From contig PKRE01000004.1 of the NCBI GenBank assembly GCA_017577615.1, forward strand, positions 62,001-126,000: a DNA stretch of 64,000 bases. Reading direction: 5' to 3'. The notes under the pieces are model-generated. The model was given only the letters and a program-made list of their open reading frames with translations. It was not told the origin of the DNA and did no database searches. How positions within the stretch are numbered: position 1 is the stretch's first letter; each line of letters starts with the position of its first letter. Shown piece after piece: positions 51,945 to 61,809 of the stretch. The position numbers and the translations under genes are program-made. The stretch comes from Gammaproteobacteria bacterium. Its GTDB lineage: Bacteria > Pseudomonadota > Gammaproteobacteria > Steroidobacterales > Steroidobacteraceae.

Positions 51945-52721
51945 ATGATTGCGATCACGGCCGGTCAGCTCGAGACCTGGATCAGCCAGTATTTCTGGCC
52001 GTTTGTCCGCATCGGCGCGTGTTATATGGCTGCGCCGGTGTTCGGCGCCCACTTCGTGCCGGCACGAGTACGATTGTTGCTGGCCGCGGCCACGACATTG
52101 ATCGTAGCGCCGCTCGTTCCTTCGCCCGATGTCGCGCTCTTCTCTGTGCCGGGCATGATTGTGACAGTCCAGCAAGTCATCATCGGCGTCGCGATTGGAT
52201 TCATCCTGCAGCTCATCTTTGATGCGCTCTCGATGGGCGGACAACTGCTCTCGAACGCGATGGGTCTCGGCTTTGCGTTCAATGTCGACCCCTTGCGAGG
52301 GGCGAGCACGCCCGTCGTAGGGCAGCTGTACATGTTGCTCGTGACGCTTACCTTTCTAGCGCTCGATGGTCATCTCGCTTTCATCGAGACACTCGTCGAC
52401 GGATTCACGACTCTGCCTGTAGGCACGCACGGACTCGGCGCCAATGCGCTTTGGTCGGTTGTCGCGTGGGGCAGCCAGCTCTTTGCGGGTGCGCTCGCAG
52501 TCGCCCTGCCTGGCATGACCGCGCTGCTCATCGTCAATCTCGGATTCGGTGTGATGAGTCGTGCTGCGCCCACTTTGAATCTGTTCGCGGTGGGTTTCCC
52601 GGTATCGCTGATCTTCGGTCTCGTGATCGTGTGGGCAGGCTTGCCGTCGGTGCAGGCCGCTTTCGTCGCCTCGTTGGAGGCGGCGTTCACGATGTTGCAA
52701 GGGATTCTTGCCGGCGAATGA
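51945..52721 (+). CDS. fliR: Flagellar export gate protein FliR
   Basis: A 258-residue protein with about six TMs. Family blocks are RIGACYMAAPVFGAHFVPAR, GFILQLIFDALSMGGQLLSN with AMGLGFAFNVDPLRGASTPV, and LPGMTALLIVNLGFGVMSRA with APTLNLFAVGFPVSLIFGL. It closes the FliPQR gate and precedes flhB in the same direction. Confidence 0.97.
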   Translation: MIAITAGQLETWISQYFWPFVRIGACYMAAPVFGAHFVPARVRLLLAAATTLIVAPLVPSPDVALFSVPGMIVTVQQVIIGVAIGFILQLIFDALSMGGQLLSNAMGLGFAFNVDPLRGASTPVVGQLYMLLVTLTFLALDGHLAFIETLVDGFTTLPVGTHGLGANALWSVVAWGSQLFAGALAVALPGMTALLIVNLGFGVMSRAAPTLNLFAVGFPVSLIFGLVIVWAGLPSVQAAFVASLEAAFTMLQGILAGE

Positions 52722-52760
52722 GGATCCCAGCGGTCGGAGATAGGACAGTAAAGCTGCCTC

Positions 52761-53876
52761 ATGGCCGAGCACGATCAAGCACAAGAACGCACTGAACGGC
52801 CGACGCCGAAACGTCTGCAAGAGGCAAGGCGCAAGGGACAGATCCCGCGTTCGCGCGACTTGACGACGGCAGCCGTGACGCTGGCGGGCGGCTGCTCGCT
52901 TTACATGCTGGGCGGCTACATGTCCGACAGCATCCACGGCGTGATGCAGCGAAGCTTCGTGCTGAGCCGCGAGGAAGCTCTCGATTCGTCGTATATCGTT
53001 CCGGCGCTTGCGAACGCAGCGGGCGAAGCGCTGCGTGCCTGTGCCCCGCTGCTGCTCATCGTCCTGCTCGCAGCGCTCGCTGCGCCACTTGCGCTTGGAG
53101 GTTGGAACTTCAGCAGCGAGTCGTTGCTGCCGAAGCTCGAGCGTCTCAACCCGCTGCAAGGTTTCAGACGCATGTTCTCAATGAGAAGTCTCGTCGAGCT
53201 CGGCAAAGCGCTCGCCAAGTTCGGGGTCGTGGCGCTCATAGCGGTGCTGGTCTTGTGGAACGATGCGCCGGCCTTGCTCGGTCTCGGTCGTGAGCCGGTT
53301 GCCGTCGCCATCGGCCACGCGTTCACGCTGAGCGGGCAGGGCTTGATCGCGATCTCCGCTGGGCTGTTGCTCATTGCGGCGATCGACGTGCCGTATCAGC
53401 TGTGGCAGTACATGAAGCAGATGCGGATGACGCGCGAAGAGATCCGTCAAGAGCTGAAGGAGAGCGAAGGTTCACCCGAGGTCAAGGCTCGCCTCCGTCA
53501 GATTCAGCAAACGTTGGCGCGTCAGCGCATGATGCAGGCGGTTCCGACTGCAGATGTCGTCGTCACGAACCCGACGCATTTCGCCGTTGCGCTGCGGTAC
53601 GACGAGAAACGCATGCGAGCTCCGGTTGTCGTGGCGAAGGGCGCTGATCTCGTCGCGGCGCGTATTCGCGAGCTTGCACAGGAGCACAATGTCCCGATCT
53701 TCGAAGCGCCGCCGCTCGCGCGCGTGCTATACCGCAGCGTCGACATCGGCGCCGAAATTCCCGCGAGCTTGTATGTCGCCGTCGCCCAAGTCCTGAGCTA
53801 CGTCTTCCAGCTGCGTATCGCTGCCCGATCCGGCCTTGCGTTGCCGGAGAAGCCGGTGATTGACGTTGTGGACTAG
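52761..53876 (+). CDS. flhB: Flagellar export switch protein FlhB
   Basis: A 371-residue membrane protein. The N-terminus (ERTERPTPKRLQEARRKGQI) and about four TMs are followed by a cytoplasmic domain with the autocleavage motif N270-P-T-H273 in VVVTNPTHFAVALRY. Cleavage and FliK contact switch export from hook to filament substrates. It is the last gene of the fliL operon; a repeat with inverted arms follows. Confidence 0.97.
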   Translation: MAEHDQAQERTERPTPKRLQEARRKGQIPRSRDLTTAAVTLAGGCSLYMLGGYMSDSIHGVMQRSFVLSREEALDSSYIVPALANAAGEALRACAPLLLIVLLAALAAPLALGGWNFSSESLLPKLERLNPLQGFRRMFSMRSLVELGKALAKFGVVALIAVLVLWNDAPALLGLGREPVAVAIGHAFTLSGQGLIAISAGLLLIAAIDVPYQLWQYMKQMRMTREEIRQELKESEGSPEVKARLRQIQQTLARQRMMQAVPTADVVVTNPTHFAVALRYDEKRMRAPVVVAKGADLVAARIRELAQEHNVPIFEAPPLARVLYRSVDIGAEIPASLYVAVAQVLSYVFQLRIAARSGLALPEKPVIDVVD

Positions 53877-53975
53877 GCTCGGGGCTGCAGACTGGAGACT
53901 GGAGCAGGGGCTACACGCCGCAGTCACTTGTTAGTCTCTTGTCTCTAGCCCGCACCCCGAGCCCACGCCGCGAGC
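53877..53975. repeat. Degenerate intergenic repeat with inverted GCTCGGGG / CCCCGAGC ends
   Basis: GCTCGGGG at 53877-53884 and its exact complement CCCCGAGC at 53955-53962 bracket near-tandem gactggagactggag. It occupies the first quarter of the 448-bp flhB-flhA gap and may be a small fold-back element or a terminator-like structure. Confidence 0.45.
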
Positions 53976-54066
53976 CCTTTACGCCTTCCCCCTAACGCGG
54001 CGGCATCCATCCACTGAGCGTCTCGTTCTGAAACTGTGAAGAAATGCCGCCGCCGAAGCGCGGCCG

Positions 54067-54082
54067 TGGCTCGGGAGTTGCA
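54067..54082 (+). promoter_or_regulatory. Sigma-54 promoter of flhA
   Basis: TGGCTC-gggag-TTGCA has the -24/-12 bases at exact spacing. The start would be near 54094, leaving a leader of about 230 bases before flhA. Apart from a possible 39-codon frame at 54176-54295 behind AGGAGA, that leader has no gene. Confidence 0.75.
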
Positions 54083-54324
54083 CAAATGGTGGCCGTAGCG
54101 CCGTGCGACGGATAACCGACGCTAAAGCATCGGCGCTCAGCCTCAGTCGCAAGACAGCAGGAGAAGCAAAACGTGATGCACGTCTCGACAATGACGCAAC
54201 GAAGCAGCACGCCCGTGCGTGCATTCTGCCGTTCGTCTGAGCGCGCCTGCGTGCGGGCGCGGCCTTGTGTGTCTCTTGCATCGGGCGCTGCCTAGAACCC
54301 ACGAACTGAGGCCAAGTCTCGCGC

Positions 54325-56403
54325 ATGGCTACCGCGGCAACACTCTTCGATTGGCGTGTGCTTGCTCGCTCTGGCATTGGCGTGCCAATCGTCATGCTTG
54401 CCGTGCTGGCGATGGTGATTCTGCCGCTGCCGCCGATCGCGCTCGACATCTTGTTCACGTTCAACATCGCCTTGTCGCTCATCGTGACGATGGCGGTCTT
54501 CTATGTTCTGAGGCCGCTCGACTTCGCCATTTTTCCGACGGTTCTCCTGCTCACGACTTTGCTGCGCTTGGCGCTCAACGTTGCCTCCACACGCGTCGTG
54601 CTTCTCAACGGGCATACCGGGTCGCATGCCGCCGGAAAGGTGATCGAATCATTCGGCGAGTTCGTGATAGGCGGCAACTACGCGGTCGGCGTCGTCGTGT
54701 TCGCGATTCTCACAATCATCAACTTCGTCGTGGTGACCAAGGGGGCAGGGCGTGTCTCGGAGGTGAGCGCACGCTTTACCTTGGATGCGATGCCCGGCAA
54801 GCAGATGGCGATCGATGCCGACTTGAACGCCGGGATCATCACACAAGAGGAAGCGCGTGCACGTCGTGCCGAGGTACGCGCAGAAGCGGATTTCTATGGT
54901 GCCATGGATGGTGCGAGCAAGTTCGTGCGCGGAGACGCGACCGCCGGCATCTTGATTCTGCTCATCAACATTGTGGGCGGAATCACGATTGGGATGATGG
55001 CGCACGACATGGCGTTCGCCGAAGCGGCACGCGTGTACGCGCTGCTGACGATCGGCGACGGTCTGGTAGCGCAGATTCCCGCGCTCCTGCTATCGACGGC
55101 GACGGCGATCATCGTGACGCGGATGTCGAAGTCGCAGGACATGAGCGGAGAGCTTGCGAGGCAGCTCTTCGGACAGCCACGTGCGTTGGCGATCGCTGCG
55201 GCGCTGCTCGGTACCATGGGTTTGATTCCCGGTATGCCGAACGGCGCATTTCTCATGATGGCGACGCTGTGCGGTGGTGCTGCGTGGCTGTTGCACCGGC
55301 GCACCGTGCAGGAGCCAGCCTCGCAGGAAGCGGCCTTGCCGCCGCCGACGGCGCCCGAATCGCGCGAGCTGACGTGGGACGACGTGCAGCCGGTCGACAT
55401 CATCGGCCTCGAAGTGGGCTATCGCCTCGTGCCCCTGGTCGACAAAGCACAAGGAGGCGACCTGCTCGCCCGTATTCGCGGAGTGCGACGCAAGCTGACG
55501 CAGGATCTCGGTTTCCTGATTCAACCGGTGCACATCCGCGACAACCTCGATCTGCAACCGAATGCTTATCGCATCAACTTGGCGGGCGTGCCGGTCGGCG
55601 ACGGCGTCGTCTATCCGGAACGCGAGCTGGCCATCAACCCAGGAAAGGTATTCGGCAAGGTAGCGGGCATCGAGACACGCGATCCGGCATTCGGAATGGA
55701 AGCGGTGTGGATCGAGCCGAGCGCGCGCGATCATGCGCAGACGATGGGTTACACCGTGGTCGATGCTAGCACGGTGATCGCGACGCACTTGAGTCACATC
55801 ATTCAGACGCACGCGCACGAGCTGCTCGGACACGAAGAAGTCCAGCAGTTGCTCAACATGCTGGCGAAGACTGCGCCGAAGCTGGTCGAGGATCTGACGC
55901 CACGTCTACTGCCGCTCGGCACGGTGGTGCGAACGCTGCAAGGTTTGCTCGCCGAGCGCGTGCCGATTCGCAATATACGCACGATCGTCGAGACGCTCGC
56001 GGAGCACGCGACTCGCACCCAGGATCCGGTGCAGCTCCTGGCGCATGTGCGCGTCGCGCTCGGCAGACAGATCGTTCAAGACATTGCCGGCATGTCGAAC
56101 GAGTTGCCGGTGATCACCTTGGAGCCGGAGCTCGAGCAGTTGCTCACGAACTCGCTTGCCGGCAACAACGCGGCAAGCCCTGGGCTCGAACCCGGAATCG
56201 CCGAGCGTATGCAACAGCGCCTCACCGAGGCAGCACAACGCCAGGAGCTGAACGGCGAGCCCGCCGTGCTGCTCGTCCCGCCGCAGCTTCGTCACACCTT
56301 GGCGCGCTTCGTACGTTCGATCGTGCCGAGCATGCACGTGCTCGCTTGGAACGAGATTCCGGACAACAGGAAGATCAGACTGGTCGCGACAGTAGGGAGA
56401 TGA
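54325..56403 (+). CDS. flhA: Flagellar export gate protein FlhA
   Basis: A 692-residue export engine. About eight TMs lie in residues 1-315, with the FHIPEP-family signature RLALNVASTRVVLLNGHTGS and the conserved NFVVVTKGAGRVSEVSARFT and DAMPGKQMAIDADLNAG. The cytoplasmic C-terminal domain (about 350-692) docks chaperone-substrate complexes and ends NRKIRLVATVGR. It starts the flhA-flhF-flhG-fliA run. Confidence 0.97.
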   Translation: MATAATLFDWRVLARSGIGVPIVMLAVLAMVILPLPPIALDILFTFNIALSLIVTMAVFYVLRPLDFAIFPTVLLLTTLLRLALNVASTRVVLLNGHTGSHAAGKVIESFGEFVIGGNYAVGVVVFAILTIINFVVVTKGAGRVSEVSARFTLDAMPGKQMAIDADLNAGIITQEEARARRAEVRAEADFYGAMDGASKFVRGDATAGILILLINIVGGITIGMMAHDMAFAEAARVYALLTIGDGLVAQIPALLLSTATAIIVTRMSKSQDMSGELARQLFGQPRALAIAAALLGTMGLIPGMPNGAFLMMATLCGGAAWLLHRRTVQEPASQEAALPPPTAPESRELTWDDVQPVDIIGLEVGYRLVPLVDKAQGGDLLARIRGVRRKLTQDLGFLIQPVHIRDNLDLQPNAYRINLAGVPVGDGVVYPERELAINPGKVFGKVAGIETRDPAFGMEAVWIEPSARDHAQTMGYTVVDASTVIATHLSHIIQTHAHELLGHEEVQQLLNMLAKTAPKLVEDLTPRLLPLGTVVRTLQGLLAERVPIRNIRTIVETLAEHATRTQDPVQLLAHVRVALGRQIVQDIAGMSNELPVITLEPELEQLLTNSLAGNNAASPGLEPGIAERMQQRLTEAAQRQELNGEPAVLLVPPQLRHTLARFVRSIVPSMHVLAWNEIPDNRKIRLVATVGR

Positions 56404-56452
56404 GGGTCTGAGTGCCCAGCAGCCCTGAGTCCTACGTGAGCGGAGCGGACGC

Positions 56453-57721
56453 ATGAAGATCAAACATTACCGAGCACCCGACATGCGACAGGCGCTGCGC
56501 ATGGTGCGCGAGGCGCAGGGTCCAGACGCGGTCATCTTGTCGTCGCGGCGCGTGAACGGTGGAGTGGAAGTCGTCGCAGCGGTGGATTACGACCACGACG
56601 GTGTAGATGCCTACGGGCATGATCTGCACGCGATGTCGGCGCAGGCGCATGCATCGCAACCGGTGGAGCGGACGGACCGTGCCGCCTGCACGATGCATGA
56701 AGATCGGTCGATACGATCGCAGGGCGTAACAGACAGCGCTTCGCGCGCGCGCGACCAAGGTCTTGCTATCGATGCAATCGATGAGTTGGAGCGCAGTGCG
56801 GACTTGAGTGAAGAGCTGCGCGCCATGCGCCGCATGCTGGAGACTCAGCTCGCGACGCTGGCCTGGAACGATCTGTCGCGTCGCTCGCCGGTGCAGGCGG
56901 AGCTACTGAAGGAACTCACGCAGATCGGGCTTGCACGCGATCTTTCGGCCGAGCTCGTGGCACAGATGCCTGCCGGCATCCAGCTGGCCGAGGCACAGCG
57001 TCTGGCGCTCGCGCTCATCGCGCGACGCATCGCGGTGGCAAGCGAGCGCTGGCTCGATAGCGGTGGGGTCGTCGCCATGGTCGGAGCAACCGGCGTTGGC
57101 AAGACAACGCTCATCGCCAAGCTCGCTGCGCGCTGGCTGCTGCAACATGGGCCGCGCAGCATTGCGCTGATTTCCACCGACTCGATCCGGATCGGCGCGC
57201 ACGAGCAGATCCACACGCTGGGCCGCCTGTTGGGCGTGCCTGCCTATGCCATCGACGGTGCGAGCGAGCTCGCAGAATTGCTCGATCATCTCTCCGACAA
57301 ACGGCTCGTGCTCATCGACACAGCAGGCTACAGCCAACGTGACCCTCGCCTGCATGAGGAGCTGGAGATGCTTGCGGCCGCCAACGAGCGACTCGAGACG
57401 ACGCTCGTGCTGTCCGCCGCCGCGCAGGCAGGTGCAATAGAAGAGGCAGTGGAGCGATTTGCAGCGGCTCGGCCGGCAACGTGTGTGCTCACCAAGCTCG
57501 ACGAAGCAACGAGTCTCGGCGGGTCCATCTCGATGCTGATTCGCTCCGGGTTGCCGGTGGCATACCTGAGTGACGGTCAACGGGTGCCGGAAGACATCAG
57601 TCCGGCGCGGGCTCATCAGCTCGTTGCCCGAGCGGTGGAGCTTGCTCGCAAGTCGGGTGCGACTGCGGACGAAGATCTGCTGCGCAGGCGTTTCGGGGAG
57701 GTGGCCCATGCGCTTGCATGA
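56453..57721 (+). CDS. flhF: SRP-family GTPase FlhF
   Basis: A 422-residue GTPase that fixes the position of the polar flagellum. The B domain starts MKIKHYRAPDMRQALRMVRE. After a variable acidic linker the N and G domains follow, with G1 GATGVGKTT (211-219), ALISTDSIRIGAHEQIHTLG, DTAGYSQRD (G3) and TKLDEATSLGGSISML (G4/G5). It pairs with flhG, encoded downstream, in flagellar number and placement. Confidence 0.96.
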   Translation: MKIKHYRAPDMRQALRMVREAQGPDAVILSSRRVNGGVEVVAAVDYDHDGVDAYGHDLHAMSAQAHASQPVERTDRAACTMHEDRSIRSQGVTDSASRARDQGLAIDAIDELERSADLSEELRAMRRMLETQLATLAWNDLSRRSPVQAELLKELTQIGLARDLSAELVAQMPAGIQLAEAQRLALALIARRIAVASERWLDSGGVVAMVGATGVGKTTLIAKLAARWLLQHGPRSIALISTDSIRIGAHEQIHTLGRLLGVPAYAIDGASELAELLDHLSDKRLVLIDTAGYSQRDPRLHEELEMLAAANERLETTLVLSAAAQAGAIEEAVERFAAARPATCVLTKLDEATSLGGSISMLIRSGLPVAYLSDGQRVPEDISPARAHQLVARAVELARKSGATADEDLLRRRFGEVAHALA

Positions 57722-57864
57722 GCATGGAGTCGAAGGACGCGGCGTAGTCGACGCGCACGTGCATGCCCATCGGTGGCGCATGTGGCGTATCCAGCTCGAG
57801 CTACGGACGATGGTCCTGCCCATCGTCGTAGGCACGATTTGACGATTCGAAAACGGTGGTTCTA

Positions 57865-58740
57865 ATGATTGAAGCAGTGCAAACATCGGGATTGAAACGC
57901 GCGGCGCGGCCCGGGCCGGTCCAGGTGATTGCGGTTACGGGAGGTAAGGGCGGCGTCGGCAAGACGAGCGTTGCAGTGAATCTCGCCACTGCATTTGCTT
58001 GTGCCGGACGGCGAGTGATGCTGCTCGACGGTGATCTCGGTCTGGCCAACGTCGATGTCTTTCTAGGACTGTCGCCGCGTCACACGATGGCGCACGTGCT
58101 ATCCGGTGAACGTACGCTCGAGGAGATCATCATCGAGTCTCCGCAGGGTGTGCAGATCGTGCCCGGTGCCTCGGGTGTTGCGGAGCTCGCCAATCTCTCA
58201 GCAGCCGGACATCTGAACCTCGTGCGGGCGTTCAGCGCGCTGAGCTCGCAGATAGACACGTTGATCGTCGATACCTCCGCCGGTATTTCACACAGCGTCG
58301 TGCAGTTCACGCAAGCTGCGCAGCACGCACTCGTCGTGGTGTGCGACGAGCCGGCGTCGATGACGGACGCATACGCGCTCGCCAAAGTGATGAGTCGCAA
58401 TCACGGTATGCGGACCTTCCGCATCCTGGCGAACATGGTGCGTACGCCGGGTGAAGGCGAGCTGCTCTTCCGCAAGCTCGAGCGAGTCACGAGTCGATTC
58501 CTCGATGTCACGCTCGACTACGTAGGGGAAATCCCGGACGACCCGTACTTACGCCGCTCAATCCGTGAACAGCGTCCTGTTGTGACGGCGTTCCCAGCTT
58601 CTCCTTCATCGCGAGCATTCAAGAAACTCGCATTGCGAGCCGATAAATGGCCTGTACCCGACGCTCCGCGAGGGAACCTCGAGTTCTTCGTGGAACGACT
58701 CATACGCACGCCTCAGCCCCGATTGGAGGTTGTGCAATGA
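57865..58740 (+). CDS. flhG: MinD-like ATPase FlhG/FleN
   Basis: A 291-residue ParA/MinD-type ATPase that limits flagellar number, in polar flagellates by binding FleQ. The deviant Walker A KGGVGKT is at 28-34 (GGKGGVGKTSVAVNLATAF), followed by VMLLDGDLGLANVDVFLGL and the Walker B region TLIVDTSAGIS. ATG 57865 with GGTGG in front is preferred over GTG 57856. Its stop overlaps the fliA start. Confidence 0.95.
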   Translation: MIEAVQTSGLKRAARPGPVQVIAVTGGKGGVGKTSVAVNLATAFACAGRRVMLLDGDLGLANVDVFLGLSPRHTMAHVLSGERTLEEIIIESPQGVQIVPGASGVAELANLSAAGHLNLVRAFSALSSQIDTLIVDTSAGISHSVVQFTQAAQHALVVVCDEPASMTDAYALAKVMSRNHGMRTFRILANMVRTPGEGELLFRKLERVTSRFLDVTLDYVGEIPDDPYLRRSIREQRPVVTAFPASPSSRAFKKLALRADKWPVPDAPRGNLEFFVERLIRTPQPRLEVVQ

Positions 58741-59480
58741 GCGTGAGCGCGTACAAGGCAGTTTCCGGGGCAGGCGATGCCGAGGCACTGGTGCTACGTC
58801 ACGCCGAGCTCGTCAAGCGCATTGCCTACCACCTTGCAGGACGGCTGCCGGCATCGGTGGAGGTAGACGACTTGATCCAAGCTGGGATGCTGGGCTTGCT
58901 GGAGGCGGCCGCGAACTACACGGCTGATCGAGGCGCGAGCTTCGAGACATACGCGGGGATTCGCATCCGCGGCGCGATGCTCGATGCGCTTCGCAAGCTG
59001 GACTGGGTACCGCGTTCCGTGCATCGCAAGGCACGCGCGGCAGCAGCGGCCATTCGCGAGATCGAGTCGGAGCTCGGGCGCGAGGCGCGCGATGACGAGA
59101 TCGCCGATCGCATGGGCGTGACGCTCGACGAGTACCACAGGATCGTGCAGGACGCTGCAAGCTGTCGAATTGCCAGCCTCGACGACACGGACGAGGACGA
59201 CGAGGGGCTGCTCGGTCGTATCGAGGACGAGCGCGCAGATCCGTACCGCGATGCGACCGAAGAAGGTTTTCGTGCTGCTCTCGCAGCTGCCATTCAGGAG
59301 CTGCCCGAGCGCGAACGGCTCGTCATGTCGATGTACTACGACGATGAGCTCAACCTCAAGGAGATCGGGGCGGTCTTGAAAGTGACGGAGTCACGCGTCT
59401 GCCAGCTGCACGGCCAAGCCCTGCTGCGGCTGAAAGCCCGCCTGGCCGACTGGCGCGATCGCCCCGACGGTCGAGCATGA
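58737..59480 (+). CDS. fliA: Flagellar sigma factor FliA (sigma-28)
   Basis: A 247-residue sigma factor. Regions 2-4 are visible: VDDLIQAGMLGLLEAAANY (2), RGAMLDALRKLDWVPRSVHR (2.4/3), RIASLDDTDEDDEGLL, and the region 4 helix-turn-helix NLKEIGAVLKVTESRVCQLH. It would transcribe flgMN, flgL, fliC and fliS from the promoters listed and is held by FlgM. ATGA overlap with flhG and GGAGGT define the start. Confidence 0.97.
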   Translation: MSVSAYKAVSGAGDAEALVLRHAELVKRIAYHLAGRLPASVEVDDLIQAGMLGLLEAAANYTADRGASFETYAGIRIRGAMLDALRKLDWVPRSVHRKARAAAAAIREIESELGREARDDEIADRMGVTLDEYHRIVQDAASCRIASLDDTDEDDEGLLGRIEDERADPYRDATEEGFRAALAAAIQELPERERLVMSMYYDDELNLKEIGAVLKVTESRVCQLHGQALLRLKARLADWRDRPDGRA

Positions 59481-59536
59481 GCGTGTGGGAGCGGGTACGA
59501 ACGCGGAGCACGAGTCAGGGCGATCGCTGCGAGATT

Positions 59537-59568
59537 TCTCGGGCTCGAGCCTCCGGTCTGCAGTCGAA
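59537..59568. repeat. Degenerate repeat words upstream of cheY
   Basis: ctcgggctcgagcctccggtctgcagtcgaag resembles the repeat-like string in the flgI signal region (gagcctcagccgccggtctccagcc). It fills the middle of the 109-bp fliA-cheY gap. Confidence 0.35.
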
Positions 59569-59589
59569 GCCGATCTGTAGGAGTTTGAT

Positions 59590-59982
59590 GTGAGCAAAGA
59601 CTTGAAGTTTTTGGTGGTCGACGACTTCTCGACGATGCGTCGAATCATCAAGAACCTGTTGAATGATCTCGGCTATGCGAATGTGACCGAAGCAGACGAC
59701 GGTCAGACTGCGCTGCCCATGCTGCAGTCAGGCAACTTCGACTTCCTGATCACGGATTGGAACATGCCCGGCATGCCTGGCCTCGAGCTGCTGAAGGCAG
59801 TGCGGGCCGATCCGAAGCTTGCGAAGCTGCCGGTCCTGATGCTGACCGCTGAGGCGAAGCGCGAGCAGATCATCGAAGCCGCGCAGGCAGGCGTGAACGG
59901 TTACATCATCAAGCCCTTCACGGCTGCAACGCTGAAAGAAAAGATCGACAAGATACTGGAGCAGCGCGCAAGTGCGGCGTGA
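59590..59982 (+). CDS. cheY: Chemotaxis response regulator CheY
   Basis: A 130-residue single receiver domain. The acid pocket D11-D12, phospho-acceptor Asp56, Thr86 and Lys108 are all present (LVVDDFSTMRRI, LITDWNMPG, PVLMLTAEA, YIIKPF). Phospho-CheY binds FliM to change motor direction. The start is GTG 59590 with TAGGAG six bases upstream. No cheA gene lies in the window to phosphorylate it. Confidence 0.97.
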   Translation: MSKDLKFLVVDDFSTMRRIIKNLLNDLGYANVTEADDGQTALPMLQSGNFDFLITDWNMPGMPGLELLKAVRADPKLAKLPVLMLTAEAKREQIIEAAQAGVNGYIIKPFTAATLKEKIDKILEQRASAA

Positions 59983-60083
59983 GTTGGCGGCTTGCCGCGT
60001 CGTTTTCTGGTCCTTGCCCAGCAGACCGTCCGCGGCCGAGGGCCGGGACACGGGCGGACAGTTGCCGAAAGGATATGCAGAAC

Positions 60084-60830
60084 ATGAGTGCTACTAGCAG
60101 CTCTCTTCGTGAAGAGTACGGCGCCAACGTCGCGGCGCTTGCAAGCGCGCTCGAGGCGGGCGATGAGGAGCGTTTCTGCGATGAGCTCGATACGCTCGTG
60201 CGGCGCCGCGAGCCGGCTCTGTTCAGCGAGCTGCGCAAGCTGACAAGCGACCTGCAAGCAGCGCTCGATCGGTTCACGCTCGATCCGAGACTGCTCACTC
60301 TCGCCGAGAAAGAAGTACCGGATGCCCGTCACCGACTGGATCATGTGCTGAAGCTCACCGATGAGGCGGCGCACCGTACGCTCGATCTGGTCGAGAAGTC
60401 CGCGCCGCTCGCGGAACGCACCGCGCGTGAAGCCGAGGAGATCGTCGAGCTGTGGAAGCGTTTCCGTGCCCGCAACATTGCGGTCGAGGACTTCCGTCGC
60501 ATGATCGAGCGCATCGATCAGTTTCTTCCGAGCACGCGCGCGGACATGGAGCAAGTGCGCAGCAATCTGTCGGAGGTGTTGCTCGCACAGGGCTTTCAAG
60601 ATCTCACGGGCCAGATCATTCGCGGTGTGATGCAGCTCGTGGCGGAACTCGAGCAAGCGTTGACAAGCTTGGTACGGATCTCGCGCGCAGAACAGGGTGC
60701 GCAGACTCAGAGCGAGAGCAGCGGCAGCCTACAGCGTGGCTTCGGTCCGACGATCCCTGGCGTGGACAACGGACCGGCGGTGAGCGACCAGCAAGATGTC
60801 GACGCATTGTTGTCGGGTCTCGGTGTCTGA
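60084..60830 (+). CDS. cheZ: CheY-P phosphatase CheZ
   Basis: A 248-residue four-helix-bundle phosphatase. The catalytic motif AQGFQDLTGQIIR carries Gln177, and the C-terminal CheY-tethering peptide DQQDVDALLSGLGV is intact. ATG 60084 or ATG 60075 may start it; AAAGGA lies 11 or 2 bases upstream respectively. It would speed dephosphorylation of CheY. Confidence 0.94.
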   Translation: MSATSSSLREEYGANVAALASALEAGDEERFCDELDTLVRRREPALFSELRKLTSDLQAALDRFTLDPRLLTLAEKEVPDARHRLDHVLKLTDEAAHRTLDLVEKSAPLAERTAREAEEIVELWKRFRARNIAVEDFRRMIERIDQFLPSTRADMEQVRSNLSEVLLAQGFQDLTGQIIRGVMQLVAELEQALTSLVRISRAEQGAQTQSESSGSLQRGFGPTIPGVDNGPAVSDQQDVDALLSGLGV

Positions 60831-60939
60831 GAGTCATGAGTGACAGCGTCGGCTCGGCAGAACACGTGGGTATCGGTGGACCGACTGACAACGCTAGTGT
60901 CGTTGGCTGCGAACGGCGAGTCACATATCAGACGTCAGC

Positions 60940-61680
60940 ATGGACATTCTGAGCTTCATCGGTCTTGTACTCGCGGGCTGCGCGATCATCCTTGGCTCGA
61001 TCCTGAAAGGGGCGGGCGTGAAGGCGCTCGTCTCGGTCGCAGCGTTTATGATCGTCGTGGTGGGCACGGTCGCGGCGATCTGCGTACAGACGCCGCTACC
61101 GGTCATGAAGCGTGCGTTGCGTATGCTGCCGTGGATTTTTCGTCCGCCCCAGATCGAGCGTGCCGAGCTCATCAAGCGCATGGTCGAGTGGAGCAATACA
61201 GCACGCAAACAAGGCCTGCTCGGCTTGGAGCCGGCGATCGAGAAGGAATCGGACGACTTCATTCGTAAAGGGCTGCAGCTCGTCGTCGACGGCAGCGAGC
61301 CCGAGGTAATCCGCAATACGCTGGAAGTCGACTTGCAGGTACGCGAACAGGCGGATACCCGTGCCGCGAAAGTGTTCGAAGGTATGGGGGTGTACGCACC
61401 GACACTCGGCATCATCGGAGCGGTGATGGGTCTCATGTCGGTGATGCAGAACCTGGCGGATCCGAGCAAGCTCGGCGCAGGTATCGCCGCCGCGTTCGTC
61501 GCCACGATCTACGGTATCGGGCTCGCCAACCTGTTCTTTCTCCCTGCCGCAAGCAAGCTCAAAGGCGCGATTCAATCGATGAGCGAGGTGCGCGAAATGA
61601 TCATCGAAGGCTTGATCTCGATCGCTCAGGGCGAGAACCCGCGCATCATCGAGTCGAAGTTGCAGGGATACTTGCACTAG
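60940..61680 (+). CDS. motC: Flagellar stator protein MotC (MotA family)
   Basis: A 246-residue four-TM stator subunit of the MotC type. The N-terminal LSFIGLVLAGCAIILGSILK, the cytoplasmic loop with FEGMGVYAPTLGIIGAVMGL (conserved prolines) and FVATIYGIGLANLFFLPAAS match the family. With MotD it forms the torque channel. It follows cheZ after 109 bp, where Pseudomonas has cheA and cheB. Confidence 0.94.
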   Translation: MDILSFIGLVLAGCAIILGSILKGAGVKALVSVAAFMIVVVGTVAAICVQTPLPVMKRALRMLPWIFRPPQIERAELIKRMVEWSNTARKQGLLGLEPAIEKESDDFIRKGLQLVVDGSEPEVIRNTLEVDLQVREQADTRAAKVFEGMGVYAPTLGIIGAVMGLMSVMQNLADPSKLGAGIAAAFVATIYGIGLANLFFLPAASKLKGAIQSMSEVREMIIEGLISIAQGENPRIIESKLQGYLH

Positions 61681-61809
61681 GGGAACTGAGCGCTGGTGAC
61701 TGCGCCGCTGAGAGGAGCTGCTTGACGTGAAATCCACCATTGGCGCAGAGCCATCTTGCGCGCTGTTCAGCACTCAGGGCCCAGTGCCCGGAACGCGGTA
61801 GCCCTCATC

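Noticed and set aside
54219..55769. 516-codon plus-strand frame overlapping flhA
   Set aside because: Different frame from the clear FlhA protein; Arg/His/Gly-rich shadow.
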